Shown: positions 17,030 through 27,775 of the stretch, piece after piece
Layout: each line of letters begins with the position of its first letter
How positions within the stretch are numbered: position 1 is the first letter of the stretch
Origin: an uncultured Pelagibacteraceae bacterium
Lineage (GTDB): Bacteria > Pseudomonadota > Alphaproteobacteria > Pelagibacterales > Pelagibacteraceae
DNA: 64,000 nucleotides
Assembly: GCA_902627045.1 (NCBI GenBank)
Contig: CACOHP010000001.1
Location: forward strand, 124,001 to 188,000
Direction: 5' to 3'
Position numbers and translations under genes: made by a program
The notes under the pieces: model-generated
Database searches by the model: none
What the model saw: only the letters and a program-made list of their open reading frames with translations
Told to the model about the DNA's origin: nothing

Positions 17030-18889
17030 TTATGAAGCTTTTTTCTTCTCTTTCTCATCTACAATATGATAAACAGGGACCTTTTCCATTGAAAACTTAC
17101 CAGTTTTTGGATCTCTTCTAGATACTGTTAGACAATGCCAGTTTTCATCATCGAGCTTCATATGATCACCTCTATAATAATATCCTGGCCAACGAGTTTC
17201 CTCTCTAAATAGAGTATGTTCAGTAACACACTGAGATGTTAATGCTCTATGCTTTAATTCCCAGGCTCTCATTAATTGATGGTAATCTTCTGCTCCTACT
17301 TTTTCTAAATCCTCTTGAAGCCAGTCTAACAATTGCAGAGCTTTTTTTAATAAGTTTCCGTTTGTCATGTAATTAGAGGTAATTCCTCCAACATATTCGT
17401 CCATAATTTTTTGAAGTCTTTGTAGACCTTGAATAGGTGAAATATAGCTCGGTGAAACTGTTCCCCCAGTTATTTCATTTTGAGCGACAGTATAAGTATC
17501 TAGAGGTTTATATACAGCTTTTTTAAAATCATCACATTGCTTGTCCGAAACTTTGATACCATCTGCTTTTTTGTCTTGTATATATTTCACTGCTGCTTTG
17601 GCAGCTAGTCTTCCTTCAGTAAATGAACCCGATGAAAATTTATGAGCGCTTCCACCAACAGTGTCGCCAGCTCCAAATAGACCATCAATAGTTAACATTC
17701 GGTTGTAACCCCAGAAATATTCTGGTGGAGATAAATCTTCTGGTCCACTGACCCAAGCCCCAGAACAAGTTGCGTGTGATCCCATTACATAAGGCTCGGA
17801 TGTTGTCAACTCAGGATTAGTATATTTTGGATCAATATTTTGCGAAGCCCAAACAACAGCTTGTCCAACTGTCATGCCTAAAAAATTTTCCCAACCTACG
17901 GTCTCTAAATGCGGATCTTGGAAAGCCTCTTTAGTCACCATGTGGATTGGTCCGCCTCCCGCAGCTACTTCTTGAATAAATGCATGATTTCTTAAACATG
18001 TTGGAGTTGGATGATGATCAATATACTCGCCTACTAATTCTTTTGTTTGGTCGTACCATTTTTTTTCATAGTTTTCACCATTAGCATTTTGAGTATATGT
18101 TTTTAAGTGTAAAAAGTATGCACCAACAGGTCCATAACCATCTTTAAATCTACATAAAACAATTCTGTTTTCCATTTGAGTCATCTTTGCACCAGCTGCT
18201 ATTGGTAAAGCATATGCTGATCCATTACTCCATGGCGCGTACCAGGTTCTACCCATACCCTCACCTACAGCTCTTGGTTTAAAAATATGTGATGCTCCAC
18301 CTGCAGAGACAATCACAGCTTTTGCTCTAAACACATGGAAGTCTCCAGTTCTCATATTAAAGCCAACTGCTCCACCAATTCTATTGTCTTGAGCTTCATC
18401 CATCAATAAATGTGTAACCATTATTCTATTGTAAATTTTATCGGCAGATTTTTTTGCTGCTTCAGCTACAATTGGTTTATAACTCTCACCATGAATCATG
18501 ATCTGCCACTTTCCTTCTCTTAAATATCTTCCTGTTTTTTCATTTTTCATCATTGGAAGACCCCATTCATCAAACATATGAACAGTTGAGTCTACATGTC
18601 GAGCCATGTCATATCCTAAGTCTTCTCTGACCATTCCCATTAAATCATTTCTTGCATATCTTACGTGGTCTTCAGGCTGATTTTCATCCCACTGCATACC
18701 CATGTAACAGTTGATGGCGTATAATCCTTGAGCTACAGCTCCACTTCTATCGATATTAGCTTTCTCAACACAAACAATCTTTAGGTCTCTACCCCAATGA
18801 CGAGCTTCGAAAGTAGCTCCTGTTCCAGCCATTCCACCACCAACAACCAATACATCACACTCTTCATAATGGGTCTTATGTTTGGCCAT
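17030..18889 (-). CDS. aprA: Adenylylsulfate reductase alpha subunit
   Basis: CDVLVVGGGMAGTGATFEARHWG...KIVCVEKANIDRSGAVAQGLYAINCYMG; GAGDTVGGSAHKFSSGSFTEGR. Confidence 0.96.
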   Translation of the reverse strand: MAKHKTHYEECDVLVVGGGMAGTGATFEARHWGRDLKIVCVEKANIDRSGAVAQGLYAINCYMGMQWDENQPEDHVRYARNDLMGMVREDLGYDMARHVDSTVHMFDEWGLPMMKNEKTGRYLREGKWQIMIHGESYKPIVAEAAKKSADKIYNRIMVTHLLMDEAQDNRIGGAVGFNMRTGDFHVFRAKAVIVSAGGASHIFKPRAVGEGMGRTWYAPWSNGSAYALPIAAGAKMTQMENRIVLCRFKDGYGPVGAYFLHLKTYTQNANGENYEKKWYDQTKELVGEYIDHHPTPTCLRNHAFIQEVAAGGGPIHMVTKEAFQDPHLETVGWENFLGMTVGQAVVWASQNIDPKYTNPELTTSEPYVMGSHATCSGAWVSGPEDLSPPEYFWGYNRMLTIDGLFGAGDTVGGSAHKFSSGSFTEGRLAAKAAVKYIQDKKADGIKVSDKQCDDFKKAVYKPLDTYTVAQNEITGGTVSPSYISPIQGLQRLQKIMDEYVGGITSNYMTNGNLLKKALQLLDWLQEDLEKVGAEDYHQLMRAWELKHRALTSQCVTEHTLFREETRWPGYYYRGDHMKLDDENWHCLTVSRRDPKTGKFSMEKVPVYHIVDEKEKKKAS

Positions 18890-19359
18890 TAATAATAAAC
18901 TCCTTTTTTAAAGGACTCTTTTGGAACAGATGGTAATTCTTGATTAGTATTTAAACCCTCGGGCTCACTATACAGTCTTTGAGAATTTATTTCTCCTTGA
19001 TTAGGTGTGTCCCCTTCCGCAAGCTTAGGAATAAATTTTCCCCAAGGTTTAGTTGTTATAGGTGAGACGAAGTTTTTCTCCGTTCCGTTTCTAAATTTTA
19101 TTTTCCAAGAGATAGTTCCTTTTTCTTCTTCTCTTCTAACTCTAACACTGTGACCCATCGGGGCAAAATCAGCATATCCTCTCACATCAATCGCATGATT
19201 AGGACAAGCTTTTACGCAAGAATAACATTCCCAACAAAAATTTGGTTCAATATTTTTTGCACGTCTAATATTTTCATCAATGTGCATGATGTCTGAAGGG
19301 CAAATATCTACGCAATGACCACAGCCGTCACATCTAGTCATGTATACAAAAGTTGACAT
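18889..19359 (-). CDS. aprB: Adenylylsulfate reductase beta subunit
   Basis: CDGCGHCVDICPSDIMHID and CWECYSCVKACPNHAID 4Fe-4S motifs; adjacent to aprA. Confidence 0.95.
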   Translation of the reverse strand: MSTFVYMTRCDGCGHCVDICPSDIMHIDENIRRAKNIEPNFCWECYSCVKACPNHAIDVRGYADFAPMGHSVRVRREEEKGTISWKIKFRNGTEKNFVSPITTKPWGKFIPKLAEGDTPNQGEINSQRLYSEPEGLNTNQELPSVPKESFKKGVYY

Positions 19360-19388
19360 AATTTTAATTATCCTTTCTATGTAACATA

Positions 19389-20183
19389 TTAATAGTGTTT
19401 TGGCTCTTCTCTTTTTATACCCAGGCCAAATTGTTCAGGCGCATCAGCAGGTGGGGGTAAATTATCTCTAGATCCATCAGCTTCAGCTAAATTTTTTTGA
19501 ATGGCAGCTCCAGGTTTATAAAACATGTGTGCAAATTTTGACCAGTAAACACCACCAAATAAAATTAAGTTAGACGCAATAAATAAAGTTAAAAATAAAT
19601 AAGACAGACCTATTTGTCCATTAAATTGAGTTAAAGACCAAGCCAACCCAAAAGTTGAACACGCAAGTAAAGCTAAGACAAACAAGTCAGCTTTAATAAT
19701 TCTATACCAAGGATGGGCTTCAGCAGAAACGTCAACTCTTAAAAAAAACCAAAACCAATATCCTCCTAAGCATGTGAGTATTGCTCCAACATGCCAAAGC
19801 ATTGACCAAGTTTGAGAACTAGGTTTATCAGCACCTGTATAACAAAAAACTAAAACAGCCGAAGATACCCAAAATAAAATTGTACCATACATTCCTAGAA
19901 CATGAGCAAGTCTTCTCTTTCCAAAACCAAGTTCTGAAGTTGTTCCAATATCCACTACTGTTGTTTTAGCAATAACAGAGACTCTTTCTCCTACACCTAA
20001 TTTTTTAGTTGCTGAAAGTTTTGCTTTTTTCGCATTATTAAAAAAATAAGTCAGATTTTTATGATGTATCATTTGAATAACTGTACCGATTACAATCAAC
20101 AAAATCATAGCGACAATAAAAGATTGCATTGCCAACGGTGAAATTGTCTCTGATAAAATTGAAAAAGGATTGCTACTTAACAT
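19389..20183 (-). CDS. aprM: Adenylylsulfate reductase-associated membrane protein (AprM-like)
   Basis: Multi-TM protein directly upstream of aprBA on the same strand; AprM assignment from context. Confidence 0.7.
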   Translation of the reverse strand: MLSSNPFSILSETISPLAMQSFIVAMILLIVIGTVIQMIHHKNLTYFFNNAKKAKLSATKKLGVGERVSVIAKTTVVDIGTTSELGFGKRRLAHVLGMYGTILFWVSSAVLVFCYTGADKPSSQTWSMLWHVGAILTCLGGYWFWFFLRVDVSAEAHPWYRIIKADLFVLALLACSTFGLAWSLTQFNGQIGLSYLFLTLFIASNLILFGGVYWSKFAHMFYKPGAAIQKNLAEADGSRDNLPPPADAPEQFGLGIKREEPKHY

Positions 20184-20281
20184 TTCCGCCTTTGTTAAAT
20201 TTTTGAATTATATTAAATTTTATATATTGTGAGTCAATAGTTCAACCACAAACTAAGGCCAATTTGTCTTTTTATACAAGA

Positions 20282-20680
20282 TTAATTATTTCTTTTATAA
20301 TGTTGTTTGTTTGGAATGACTGATCTTACTCCACCCTGAGGATTATCAACATCTCCCTCTCTACGAGGTATCAAGTGGAAATGACAATGGAAAATAGATT
20401 GCCCAGATACTTTTCCTATATTTGTTCCTAAGTTAAATCCTTTAACTGACTTATCTTTACTTATTATTTCATTCTTAATAATTTTGATAAGATCATTACA
20501 GGCTAGCAATTCGTCGTTAGATAAATCAAAAAAGTCTATCATGTGTCTTTTAGGAATAATTAGACAATGATATTTTGAAACTGGGTAAGAATCATAACTA
20601 GCATATGCAAGATTATTTTCATGAGTGTATCCTGTTTTTTTAACATCACAAAATAAACAAGGATTGTTTGGATCTTTCAT
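20282..20680 (-). CDS. HIT family protein
   Basis: CLFCDVKK, YHCLIIPKRHMIDFFDL, SIFHCHFHLIPRR (HxHxH). Confidence 0.93.
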   Translation of the reverse strand: MKDPNNPCLFCDVKKTGYTHENNLAYASYDSYPVSKYHCLIIPKRHMIDFFDLSNDELLACNDLIKIIKNEIISKDKSVKGFNLGTNIGKVSGQSIFHCHFHLIPRREGDVDNPQGGVRSVIPNKQHYKRNN

Positions 20681-20684
20681 TCTT

Positions 20685-21458
20685 TTAAAATTTATACGAA
20701 TTACATTTATTTATTACAGTATTGTAATGTTTTGAAAGAAGCCTAAATTTTTCTAAATTTTTTCTTCTCCACTTAATCTCATTTATAGTTCTAACCGATG
20801 CAACACCTTTCCCAGAACCTAATAATAATATTTCATCATATTTTTGTATCTCTTTAAGTAAAATGTCTTTTTTAATTATCTTTTTTATTTTTGTTTTAAA
20901 AAACTTATAAGTATTACCCTCATAATATCCTTTTTTAGGAGTAAAAAATTTTTGATCTTTTACAAATAATAGATTTGAAGTTCCAGTTTCCAATAACCTT
21001 TTATTAAATACCAATCCAATGTCTGATTGGGAATTATCCATTTTAGATAAATATGATAATATTTTTCTATATTTAAGGTTTTTGTATTCAGGTTTTTCTC
21101 GTTTTAATTTTACCAATTTCAAATTAAAATTTAATTTTGGTTTAATTCTTTTTCTTAAAGATATTGAAATTATTTTTTTATTTAGAGCAATTCTTATTAG
21201 ATGATTATATCTTTTCTTTTTGGATAAATTTTTCTTAATAATAGATAAAATATCAGCTCGTAAAGACTTCTTGGTAATCTTATATTCTTTTAAAGATTTT
21301 ATTAAATTATCTAAATGATTTTTAAAAAATAAGATTTTCCCAGGCTTACCAAAAATCCACATCGTCGTAAAAATTCCATGATTTCCCCAAAGGTCATGAA
21401 ATTCTATTTCTTTTAAATTTTTAAGCTGATAAGATTTTTTTAATAAGTATGTTGCCAT
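20685..21458 (-). CDS. pabC: Aminotransferase class IV, probable aminodeoxychorismate lyase
   Basis: NLLFVKDQKFFTPKKGYYEGNTYKFF; directly follows pabB and pabA. Confidence 0.75.
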   Translation of the reverse strand: MATYLLKKSYQLKNLKEIEFHDLWGNHGIFTTMWIFGKPGKILFFKNHLDNLIKSLKEYKITKKSLRADILSIIKKNLSKKKRYNHLIRIALNKKIISISLRKRIKPKLNFNLKLVKLKREKPEYKNLKYRKILSYLSKMDNSQSDIGLVFNKRLLETGTSNLLFVKDQKFFTPKKGYYEGNTYKFFKTKIKKIIKKDILLKEIQKYDEILLLGSGKGVASVRTINEIKWRRKNLEKFRLLSKHYNTVINKCNSYKF

Positions 21459-21978
21459 TGATAGTTAAAAAAGATTCTGGATGAAATTGAAATCCATATA
21501 TTTTTTCCTTATGATTTTCAAATGCCATAGCGACTTTTGAATTTAAACATCTCATAGTTATCTCAAAATTATTAGATTTGAAAGGTTCTTGTAACTTTAA
21601 AGAATGGTATCTCCCAACTTTAAATATTTTTCCTTTTTTGAATAAAGATTTATCATTGACTACTTTGATATTTGATTGAAAACCATGATATATCTTTTTC
21701 TGTTCAATAATCTTTCCACCTTCACAAAAAAGAATGTGTTGAAACCCTAAACAAATGCCAATCAGCTTTTTTTTTCCTTTAAATCTTTTATAAATTTTAG
21801 AAGTTATTGGATAATCTCTTGGATTACCTGGTCCTGGTGAAAAAACTATAGTTGAGGCTTGTTGGATTTTTTTTTCACTAATCTCATTATAGTTATCACA
21901 TTCAACTTTATCAAATAAAGCAAATTGGTGAACTACATTGTGAGTAAATGAGTCATTATGATCTATCACATATATCAT
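21421..21978 (-). CDS. pabA: Anthranilate/aminodeoxychorismate synthase glutamine amidotransferase
   Basis: IYVIDHNDSFTHNVVHQF, FSPGPGNPRDYP, LIGICLGFQHI, YGFQFHPES. Confidence 0.88.
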   Translation of the reverse strand: MIYVIDHNDSFTHNVVHQFALFDKVECDNYNEISEKKIQQASTIVFSPGPGNPRDYPITSKIYKRFKGKKKLIGICLGFQHILFCEGGKIIEQKKIYHGFQSNIKVVNDKSLFKKGKIFKVGRYHSLKLQEPFKSNNFEITMRCLNSKVAMAFENHKEKIYGFQFHPESFLTINGNILIKKILSA

Positions 21979-23126
21979 TTAAACAAATCAATTAGTGCTT
22001 TAGCCTTTAAAAAATTTTCATTAAATTCATGGTTAGCGTTACTATCAACTACAACACCTGAAGCGACAGATATCTCTGAAATATCTTTAAAATTTAAAAT
22101 TGATCTAATAATAATATTAAATCTCATATCACCATTAAACTTTATATAACCAAAGCTACCTGTATAAATATTTCTATTTTCTTTTTCTTGATTATTTAAA
22201 AGATTTAACGTGTTTATCTTAGGACATCCAATTACAGAACCACCTGGCATCATTGCTTTAATTATCTCTAAATTTTTTATATTGCTTTTAAGTTTACCAC
22301 TAATTAGGCTTACGTAATGAAAAAGATCTTTATATTCCTCAACAATTTTTTGTTTAGACAACTTTACAGAACCAACCTTACAAATTCTGGATAAATCATT
22401 TCTTTCCATATCTACTATCATATTGTGTTCTTTAGTTTCCTTTATGTTTTTTCTAAAATAATTTAATGCCTTTAATTTATTCAAATGCTTAGTCTTTTTA
22501 ACAGTCCCAGCTATAGGTTTTGTAGATATATTGTTCCCTTTTTTTGTAATTAAATTTTCAGGAGAACAGCTTATTATTGAGTAATTATTATCTTTAATCA
22601 TAAAAGCTTCTGGTGCTAAATTTGTACTAGATAATCTTGAAAAAAAATCTAATGGATTAATTTTTGATTGAGTTTTATATTTTGTACAAATTTTAATTTG
22701 ATATGTTTCACCACTTTTTATTTTTTTCTTAAATCTATTAAATATTTTTCTATAAGTTTTTTTATTAATATTAATTTTAAAGTTTCCTGACTCATAGCTT
22801 TTTTTGTTATATCTAAGGTTATTACTAAGTTTTATCTTTTTTTCTGGCTTATAAAAGATACCTTTTGGAAAATTAAAATTTTTTTGTTTTGGAACTTTGA
22901 CGCCAATCAAATTATTTAACAACTCATATCCAAAAAAACCAATAAAGAGATCAGTATTTTTAAACTTATATCTATTTTTTTTGTTTAAAAAACTTTTTAT
23001 ATTTTTATTATTTAAAATAATCTTTTGTGAAAAATTAGTATAAAGATCAAACCCCTTTTGAGATTTATAAACAATATAAGGTTTTCCTGATTGATGTATT
23101 TCTGCTAATTGATTAAATTTTTTCAA
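21975..23126 (-). CDS. pabB: Aminodeoxychorismate synthase component I / chorismate-binding protein
   Basis: PIAGTVKK, EHNMIVDMERNDLSRICKVGSV, MMPGGSVIGCPKI, YTGSFGYI, VASGVVVDS. Confidence 0.9.
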   Translation of the reverse strand: MKKFNQLAEIHQSGKPYIVYKSQKGFDLYTNFSQKIILNNKNIKSFLNKKNRYKFKNTDLFIGFFGYELLNNLIGVKVPKQKNFNFPKGIFYKPEKKIKLSNNLRYNKKSYESGNFKININKKTYRKIFNRFKKKIKSGETYQIKICTKYKTQSKINPLDFFSRLSSTNLAPEAFMIKDNNYSIISCSPENLITKKGNNISTKPIAGTVKKTKHLNKLKALNYFRKNIKETKEHNMIVDMERNDLSRICKVGSVKLSKQKIVEEYKDLFHYVSLISGKLKSNIKNLEIIKAMMPGGSVIGCPKINTLNLLNNQEKENRNIYTGSFGYIKFNGDMRFNIIIRSILNFKDISEISVASGVVVDSNANHEFNENFLKAKALIDLFK

Positions 23127-23127
23127 T

Positions 23128-24348
23128 TTATTCTGTTTTAAGTCTCAAAACTGGTTCTTCTCTAATTGGTAAATGAATTATTGCTGCAAAAATAGATAAT
23201 GCAATTGCTAAATACCACGCATAGTCATATGAACCATAGGTGTCATGAAACAAACCTCCTAAATAAGCTCCAAAAAATGAGCCTATTTGATGACTTAAAA
23301 ATACTATTCCATATAACAAACCTAAATATTTTGTTCCAAATAGATGGGCAACGATTCCACTGGTTGCAGGAACAGTGGATAACCATAAAAATCCAAAGCT
23401 TGCCCCGAAAATAAACGCAGAAATATTACTTGCTGGCATGAATATAAAAAAAACTATCGAGACACCTCTTAAGAAATAAATTGCACTTAAAATAATCTTT
23501 TTACTCATTTTTGCAGATAGATATCCACTAAGTAAAGAACCGAATATATTGAACAAACCTATTAATGATAAAATTGCTGCTGCAGTCCAGTCCTCGAGCC
23601 CTCTATCAATGACATATTTTGGTACATGTGTACCAACTAGTGTTATATGAAACCCACAAACAAAAAAACCAGAGACAAGTAGAACATAACTTTTTGTATT
23701 AAACGCCTCTTTAAGCGCCTCTGAAAATGATTGTTCAGAATTTTGTTCTATTCTCTCCGTTCCAGATGGAGATCTGACGAAATACCCTGCTATTAAACCG
23801 GCTATTAATAATAAACCAAAAACATATAAGGTATAATTCCAGCCAAATTCATTTAAAGAGTAACTTGTAAAAATTGGTGATAAAAAATAACCAAAAGATC
23901 CTAATGCAGTGACAAAACTCATTGCAATAGTTCTTGTAGATAATGGAAAGTGTTTTCCAACAATTGACATAGGTATACTAATTGCTGTCCCTCCAAGACC
24001 TATCCCTATAAGAAGACCCATATGAATTTGAAAAAAAATTCCTGTATTAGGACCCGTATAAAGAAAGAAAATACCTGCAGCATAAAAAATAAATGCAGAG
24101 ATTATTGCAATATGACCACCATACTTATCAGCTATTGCTCCAAAGATTGGTCCAGTTAATCCCCACATTAACATTTGCAATCCAATTGCAAAACCAAAGG
24201 CAGTATTACTTATTTTAAGACTTTCATTAAAATCCATGAAAAACAAACCAAAAGTTTGTCTAATACCAAGTGATATCAAAACAACTAAACATGCAGCAAA
24301 TAAAGTAATTATTGCAGTTCTAGAGTGAAAAAATTTTTCTGAGGTCAT
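23128..24348 (-). CDS. MFS transporter
   Basis: 12-TM protein; MLMWGLTGPIFGAIADKYGG motif A-like; GFLWLSTVPATSGIVAHLFGTKYLG. Confidence 0.9.
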   Translation of the reverse strand: MTSEKFFHSRTAIITLFAACLVVLISLGIRQTFGLFFMDFNESLKISNTAFGFAIGLQMLMWGLTGPIFGAIADKYGGHIAIISAFIFYAAGIFFLYTGPNTGIFFQIHMGLLIGIGLGGTAISIPMSIVGKHFPLSTRTIAMSFVTALGSFGYFLSPIFTSYSLNEFGWNYTLYVFGLLLIAGLIAGYFVRSPSGTERIEQNSEQSFSEALKEAFNTKSYVLLVSGFFVCGFHITLVGTHVPKYVIDRGLEDWTAAAILSLIGLFNIFGSLLSGYLSAKMSKKIILSAIYFLRGVSIVFFIFMPASNISAFIFGASFGFLWLSTVPATSGIVAHLFGTKYLGLLYGIVFLSHQIGSFFGAYLGGLFHDTYGSYDYAWYLAIALSIFAAIIHLPIREEPVLRLKTE

Positions 24349-25559
24349 CTTAAATGTCTTAATGCTTGTTTTAAATCAGCAATTAGATCATTTGGATCTT
24401 CTAACCCTATATGCAATCTTACTAAATGTTCATTTTTTGCCAAGTTTAGAAACTTTCTCTTTCCTATCTCTAAACTTCCTTGATGAATTGCCAAACTTTC
24501 AAATCCACCCCAACTATATCCATAACCAAAAAGTTTTAATGAATTTACAAATTTAAGAACAGAGTTTTTATTGCTGGACTTGATTTTTAAACCCATCAAA
24601 CCAGAGGCTCCTGAATAATATTTTTTCCACATTCTGTAATTTTGTGAATTCTTTTTGTAAGGATAAAGCAATTTTACTTTTTTATTTTTTGATAAAAAAG
24701 CTGAAACTTTTTTTGCATTTTCTTGATGCTTATCAAGTCTTACATCTAGCGTTCTTAAACCCCTGGTAATTAAATAAGCGTCATCTGGACCTAATCTTAA
24801 TCCTGAAATTCTCTCAGCTAATTGAACTTTTTTAAATGCACGTTTATTTACAGCTAAACTTCCACCCATGACATCAGAATGACCAGAGTAATATTTTGTT
24901 GCTGAGACTATTGACATATCAAAACCTAATTTAATTGGCTTAAAAAAATAAGGAGTCGCCCATGTATTATCTATTGCTGTAAAAATTTTTCTACTTTTCG
25001 CAATTGAAATAATTTTTTTTAAATCCTGAAAATCAAAAGTATTACTTCCTGGATTTTCAACAAATATCATTTTGGTATTTTTAGTGATGTTATTCTTAAG
25101 CGATTTAAGATCATGAGGATTATAAAAAATTGTCTTAATATTGAAATCTTTTAAATAATCTTCTGTTAATCTTCTTGTTGGTTTATAAGTAGGATCTGAA
25201 ACAATAATTTCATCTCCAGGCCTTAAAATACTAAACAGCGCCAAAAAGATAGAACCAAAACCTGTTGGTGTTAAAAAAACATGATAAGACTCTTCTAACT
25301 TTGTTAAAATTTTGGAAAGAATATGAGTTGTAGATGTTCCTTGCCTGCCATAATCAAAATGACCCCCCGTTGGATCTTTCCTTGCTTTATTTTGAGTCTT
25401 TCTAATATCTTTCATTGATTTAAAGATAATTGTTGAGGCTCTAACTACGGGAGGGTTTACTGATTGATTATGAAAATCTTTTGCCGTGTGCTTTAAAAAT
25501 GTTTTAAAAGATTTAACCATAAAAAATTTGATATGATAAGTTGACAATGCTATATCCAT
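24345..25559 (-). CDS. Trans-sulfuration PLP-dependent enzyme (cystathionine beta-lyase-like); true start probably at internal MVKSFK
   Basis: DYGRQGTSTTHILSKILTKLEE, TAIDNTWATPYFFKPIKLGFDMSIVSATKYYSGHSDVMGG. Confidence 0.9.
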   Translation of the reverse strand: MDIALSTYHIKFFMVKSFKTFLKHTAKDFHNQSVNPPVVRASTIIFKSMKDIRKTQNKARKDPTGGHFDYGRQGTSTTHILSKILTKLEESYHVFLTPTGFGSIFLALFSILRPGDEIIVSDPTYKPTRRLTEDYLKDFNIKTIFYNPHDLKSLKNNITKNTKMIFVENPGSNTFDFQDLKKIISIAKSRKIFTAIDNTWATPYFFKPIKLGFDMSIVSATKYYSGHSDVMGGSLAVNKRAFKKVQLAERISGLRLGPDDAYLITRGLRTLDVRLDKHQENAKKVSAFLSKNKKVKLLYPYKKNSQNYRMWKKYYSGASGLMGLKIKSSNKNSVLKFVNSLKLFGYGYSWGGFESLAIHQGSLEIGKRKFLNLAKNEHLVRLHIGLEDPNDLIADLKQALRHLR

Positions 25560-25593
25560 GTGAAAAATTCAACAGATTAATGAAAAGGATTTA

Positions 25594-25677
25594 ATGAGTT
25601 ACCCAAAAAAACATAGAGGCAGAAGAAAAATGGGTTCTAAAAAGAGAAGAGCTCGAAAAAAGAACAAGAAAAAATAG
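25594..25677 (+). CDS. 27-aa very basic small protein
   Basis: ATG 25594 to TAG 25677: MSYPKKHRGRRKMGSKKRRARKKNKKK; SD-like AAAGGA upstream. Confidence 0.5.
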   Translation: MSYPKKHRGRRKMGSKKRRARKKNKKK

Positions 25678-25678
25678 C

Positions 25679-26797
25679 TTATTCTTTTATCCAACCACCT
25701 CCTAAAACTTTATAACCAAGTGAGTCTTTGTTATAAAATACACATGCTTGACCTGGAGATATACCATCTTCTGGTATATCTAACTCAACATTGGCACTAT
25801 TATTATCAGCTAATTTAACTTTAGCATTTAATAATTTGCCTGTAGATCTTACTTTAACATATATATTTTTTTCAAATTCTTTTTGATTAGATAATAAATT
25901 AACGTCCTTTAATAAAATTTCTTTTTTTCCTAAAGACTCTCTTGGACCAACAATTATTTCATTTTTATCAGAATTTATCTTAACAACGTAAAGTGGTTCG
26001 TTGTTTGAAATCTTGATACCTTTTCTTTGACCTATCGTAAAATTTATTATTCCATCATGAACACCAATTACTTTTCCTTGCAAATTTTTAATATTACCTT
26101 TTTTAAAGGAGTCAGGTCTAAATTTTTGAATAACAGATGTATAGTCACCATTAGGAACAAAACAAATATCTTGGCTATCGGGTTTATCTGCAACATTAAG
26201 ATCTAACTCTTGTGCTATCTCTCTAGTTTCACTCTTGTGTAATACTCCTAAAGGAAATCTTAAATAATCTAATTGATCTCTTGTGGTATTAAATAAAAAA
26301 TAGCTTTGATCTCGATTTTTATCAATAGCTCTATACATATTAGTGATGTTGTTTGAGGTAACACTTTTTACATAATGACCTGTAACTAAAGCATCAGCTT
26401 TTAATTCTTTTGAAAATTCAAACAAATCTTTAAATTTTACAGTTTGATTGCATTGAACACATGGTATTGGTGTTTCACCTTTTAAATAACTATCTACAAA
26501 ATTATCTACAACACCTTGCTTAAATTTATTTTGATAATATAAAATTTTATGTTCGATATTTAACTTATTAGCAACTCTTTTAGCATCCATAATATCTTGA
26601 CCTGAGCAACATTGTTTAGATTTTGCTATCTCTTGGCTGTCATCATAAAGTTTTAAGGTAATTCCAATAACATTATAACCCTCTTTCTTCATCATGCCTG
26701 CAACTGTTGAGGAGTCTACACCACCTGACATGGCAACAACTACAGTGGTATCCGATGGTTTTTTATTTAAGCCGATAGAGTTTAATTCTTTATTCAT
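25679..26797 (-). CDS. mnmA: tRNA-specific 2-thiouridylase; ORF extends to 26917 but MNKELN start at 26797 preferred
   Basis: [32 protein letters not shown]-type [27 protein letters not shown]. Confidence 0.95.
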   Translation of the reverse strand: MNKELNSIGLNKKPSDTTVVVAMSGGVDSSTVAGMMKKEGYNVIGITLKLYDDSQEIAKSKQCCSGQDIMDAKRVANKLNIEHKILYYQNKFKQGVVDNFVDSYLKGETPIPCVQCNQTVKFKDLFEFSKELKADALVTGHYVKSVTSNNITNMYRAIDKNRDQSYFLFNTTRDQLDYLRFPLGVLHKSETREIAQELDLNVADKPDSQDICFVPNGDYTSVIQKFRPDSFKKGNIKNLQGKVIGVHDGIINFTIGQRKGIKISNNEPLYVVKINSDKNEIIVGPRESLGKKEILLKDVNLLSNQKEFEKNIYVKVRSTGKLLNAKVKLADNNSANVELDIPEDGISPGQACVFYNKDSLGYKVLGGGWIKE

Positions 26798-26838
26798 TTG
26801 CTGGTATTTATACTCATTTTTACTATAAATAAAATAGA

Positions 26839-27009
26839 ATGATTTTAGATTTTGAGCCAGGAGATAAAGTAAAAAATCCAGCAAATAATGAATGGGGAGT
26901 TGGTCAAGTTCAATCAATTATCAATGACAAAGTTACAGTTAATTTTGAAAATGTTGGAAAAAAAGTAATTAATGTAAAAAATATAGTATTAATAAAAATA
27001 TATGAATGA
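26839..27009 (+). CDS. DUF3553-like small protein (56 aa)
   Basis: Manual reading: [56 protein letters not shown]. Confidence 0.7.
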   Translation: MILDFEPGDKVKNPANNEWGVGQVQSIINDKVTVNFENVGKKVINVKNIVLIKIYE

Positions 27010-27772
27010 TGAAAATATAAAAAAAATCGTTGAAAATTTAATTGCTACTTTTTTACATGCTGGCCAAGTTGCTTTAGATTTGAGAGATAAAGGTCTTAAA
27101 AAAAAAATGAAATCTGACAATACACCTGTTAGTAATGGAGATTTAGAGGTTAATGATATTTTAACTAATAAAATAAAAGCTCTTACACCTGAATTGCCAA
27201 TAATTTCTGAAGAAAGTTCTGAAAATAAAAGTAAAAAAAATCTAAACGATTTTTGGTTAATTGATCCCATCGATGGTACTTATGATTATATAAATAATTT
27301 AGAGGAATTTACAGTGAATGCAGGCCTAATTTTAAAGAATAAGCCAGCTGCTGGATTAATTTTTGCCCCAGCAAAAAAAAGAATGTTTTATTCATATGGG
27401 TTAAATAATTCTTACGAAGTTACAAATGGGAATAAAATCAAATTAGAATGTTCAAAAAATTTTAATGGAAACTCAATTAAATTTGTTTCTTATTCAAATA
27501 ATATTAAACCTGAAATTGAGAGAATACATAAAAAATTGAATGTAAAAGAATTTGTTAAAATGAAAAGCTCTTTAAAATTTTGTGTTATAGCGGCTGGAGA
27601 ATATGATGGTTACGTAGCAGAACCAAGGGCCTATGAATGGGATATAGCTGCTGGTCATGCTATATTAGAGCACGCAGGTGGTATTGTGACTGATTTCAGT
27701 AATCAAAAAGTTAGATATGGTAAAAAAGATTTTAAAAACTCTAGCTTAATTTTAAAAAGAATAAGTACTTAA
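27002..27772 (+). CDS. Inositol monophosphatase family protein, CysQ-like 3'(2'),5'-bisphosphate nucleotidase
   Basis: ISEESSENK, WLIDPIDGTYDYINNLEEFTVNAGLI, YEWDIAAGHAILEHAGG. Confidence 0.88.
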   Translation: MNDENIKKIVENLIATFLHAGQVALDLRDKGLKKKMKSDNTPVSNGDLEVNDILTNKIKALTPELPIISEESSENKSKKNLNDFWLIDPIDGTYDYINNLEEFTVNAGLILKNKPAAGLIFAPAKKRMFYSYGLNNSYEVTNGNKIKLECSKNFNGNSIKFVSYSNNIKPEIERIHKKLNVKEFVKMKSSLKFCVIAAGEYDGYVAEPRAYEWDIAAGHAILEHAGGIVTDFSNQKVRYGKKDFKNSSLILKRIST

Positions 27773-27775
27773 AAA

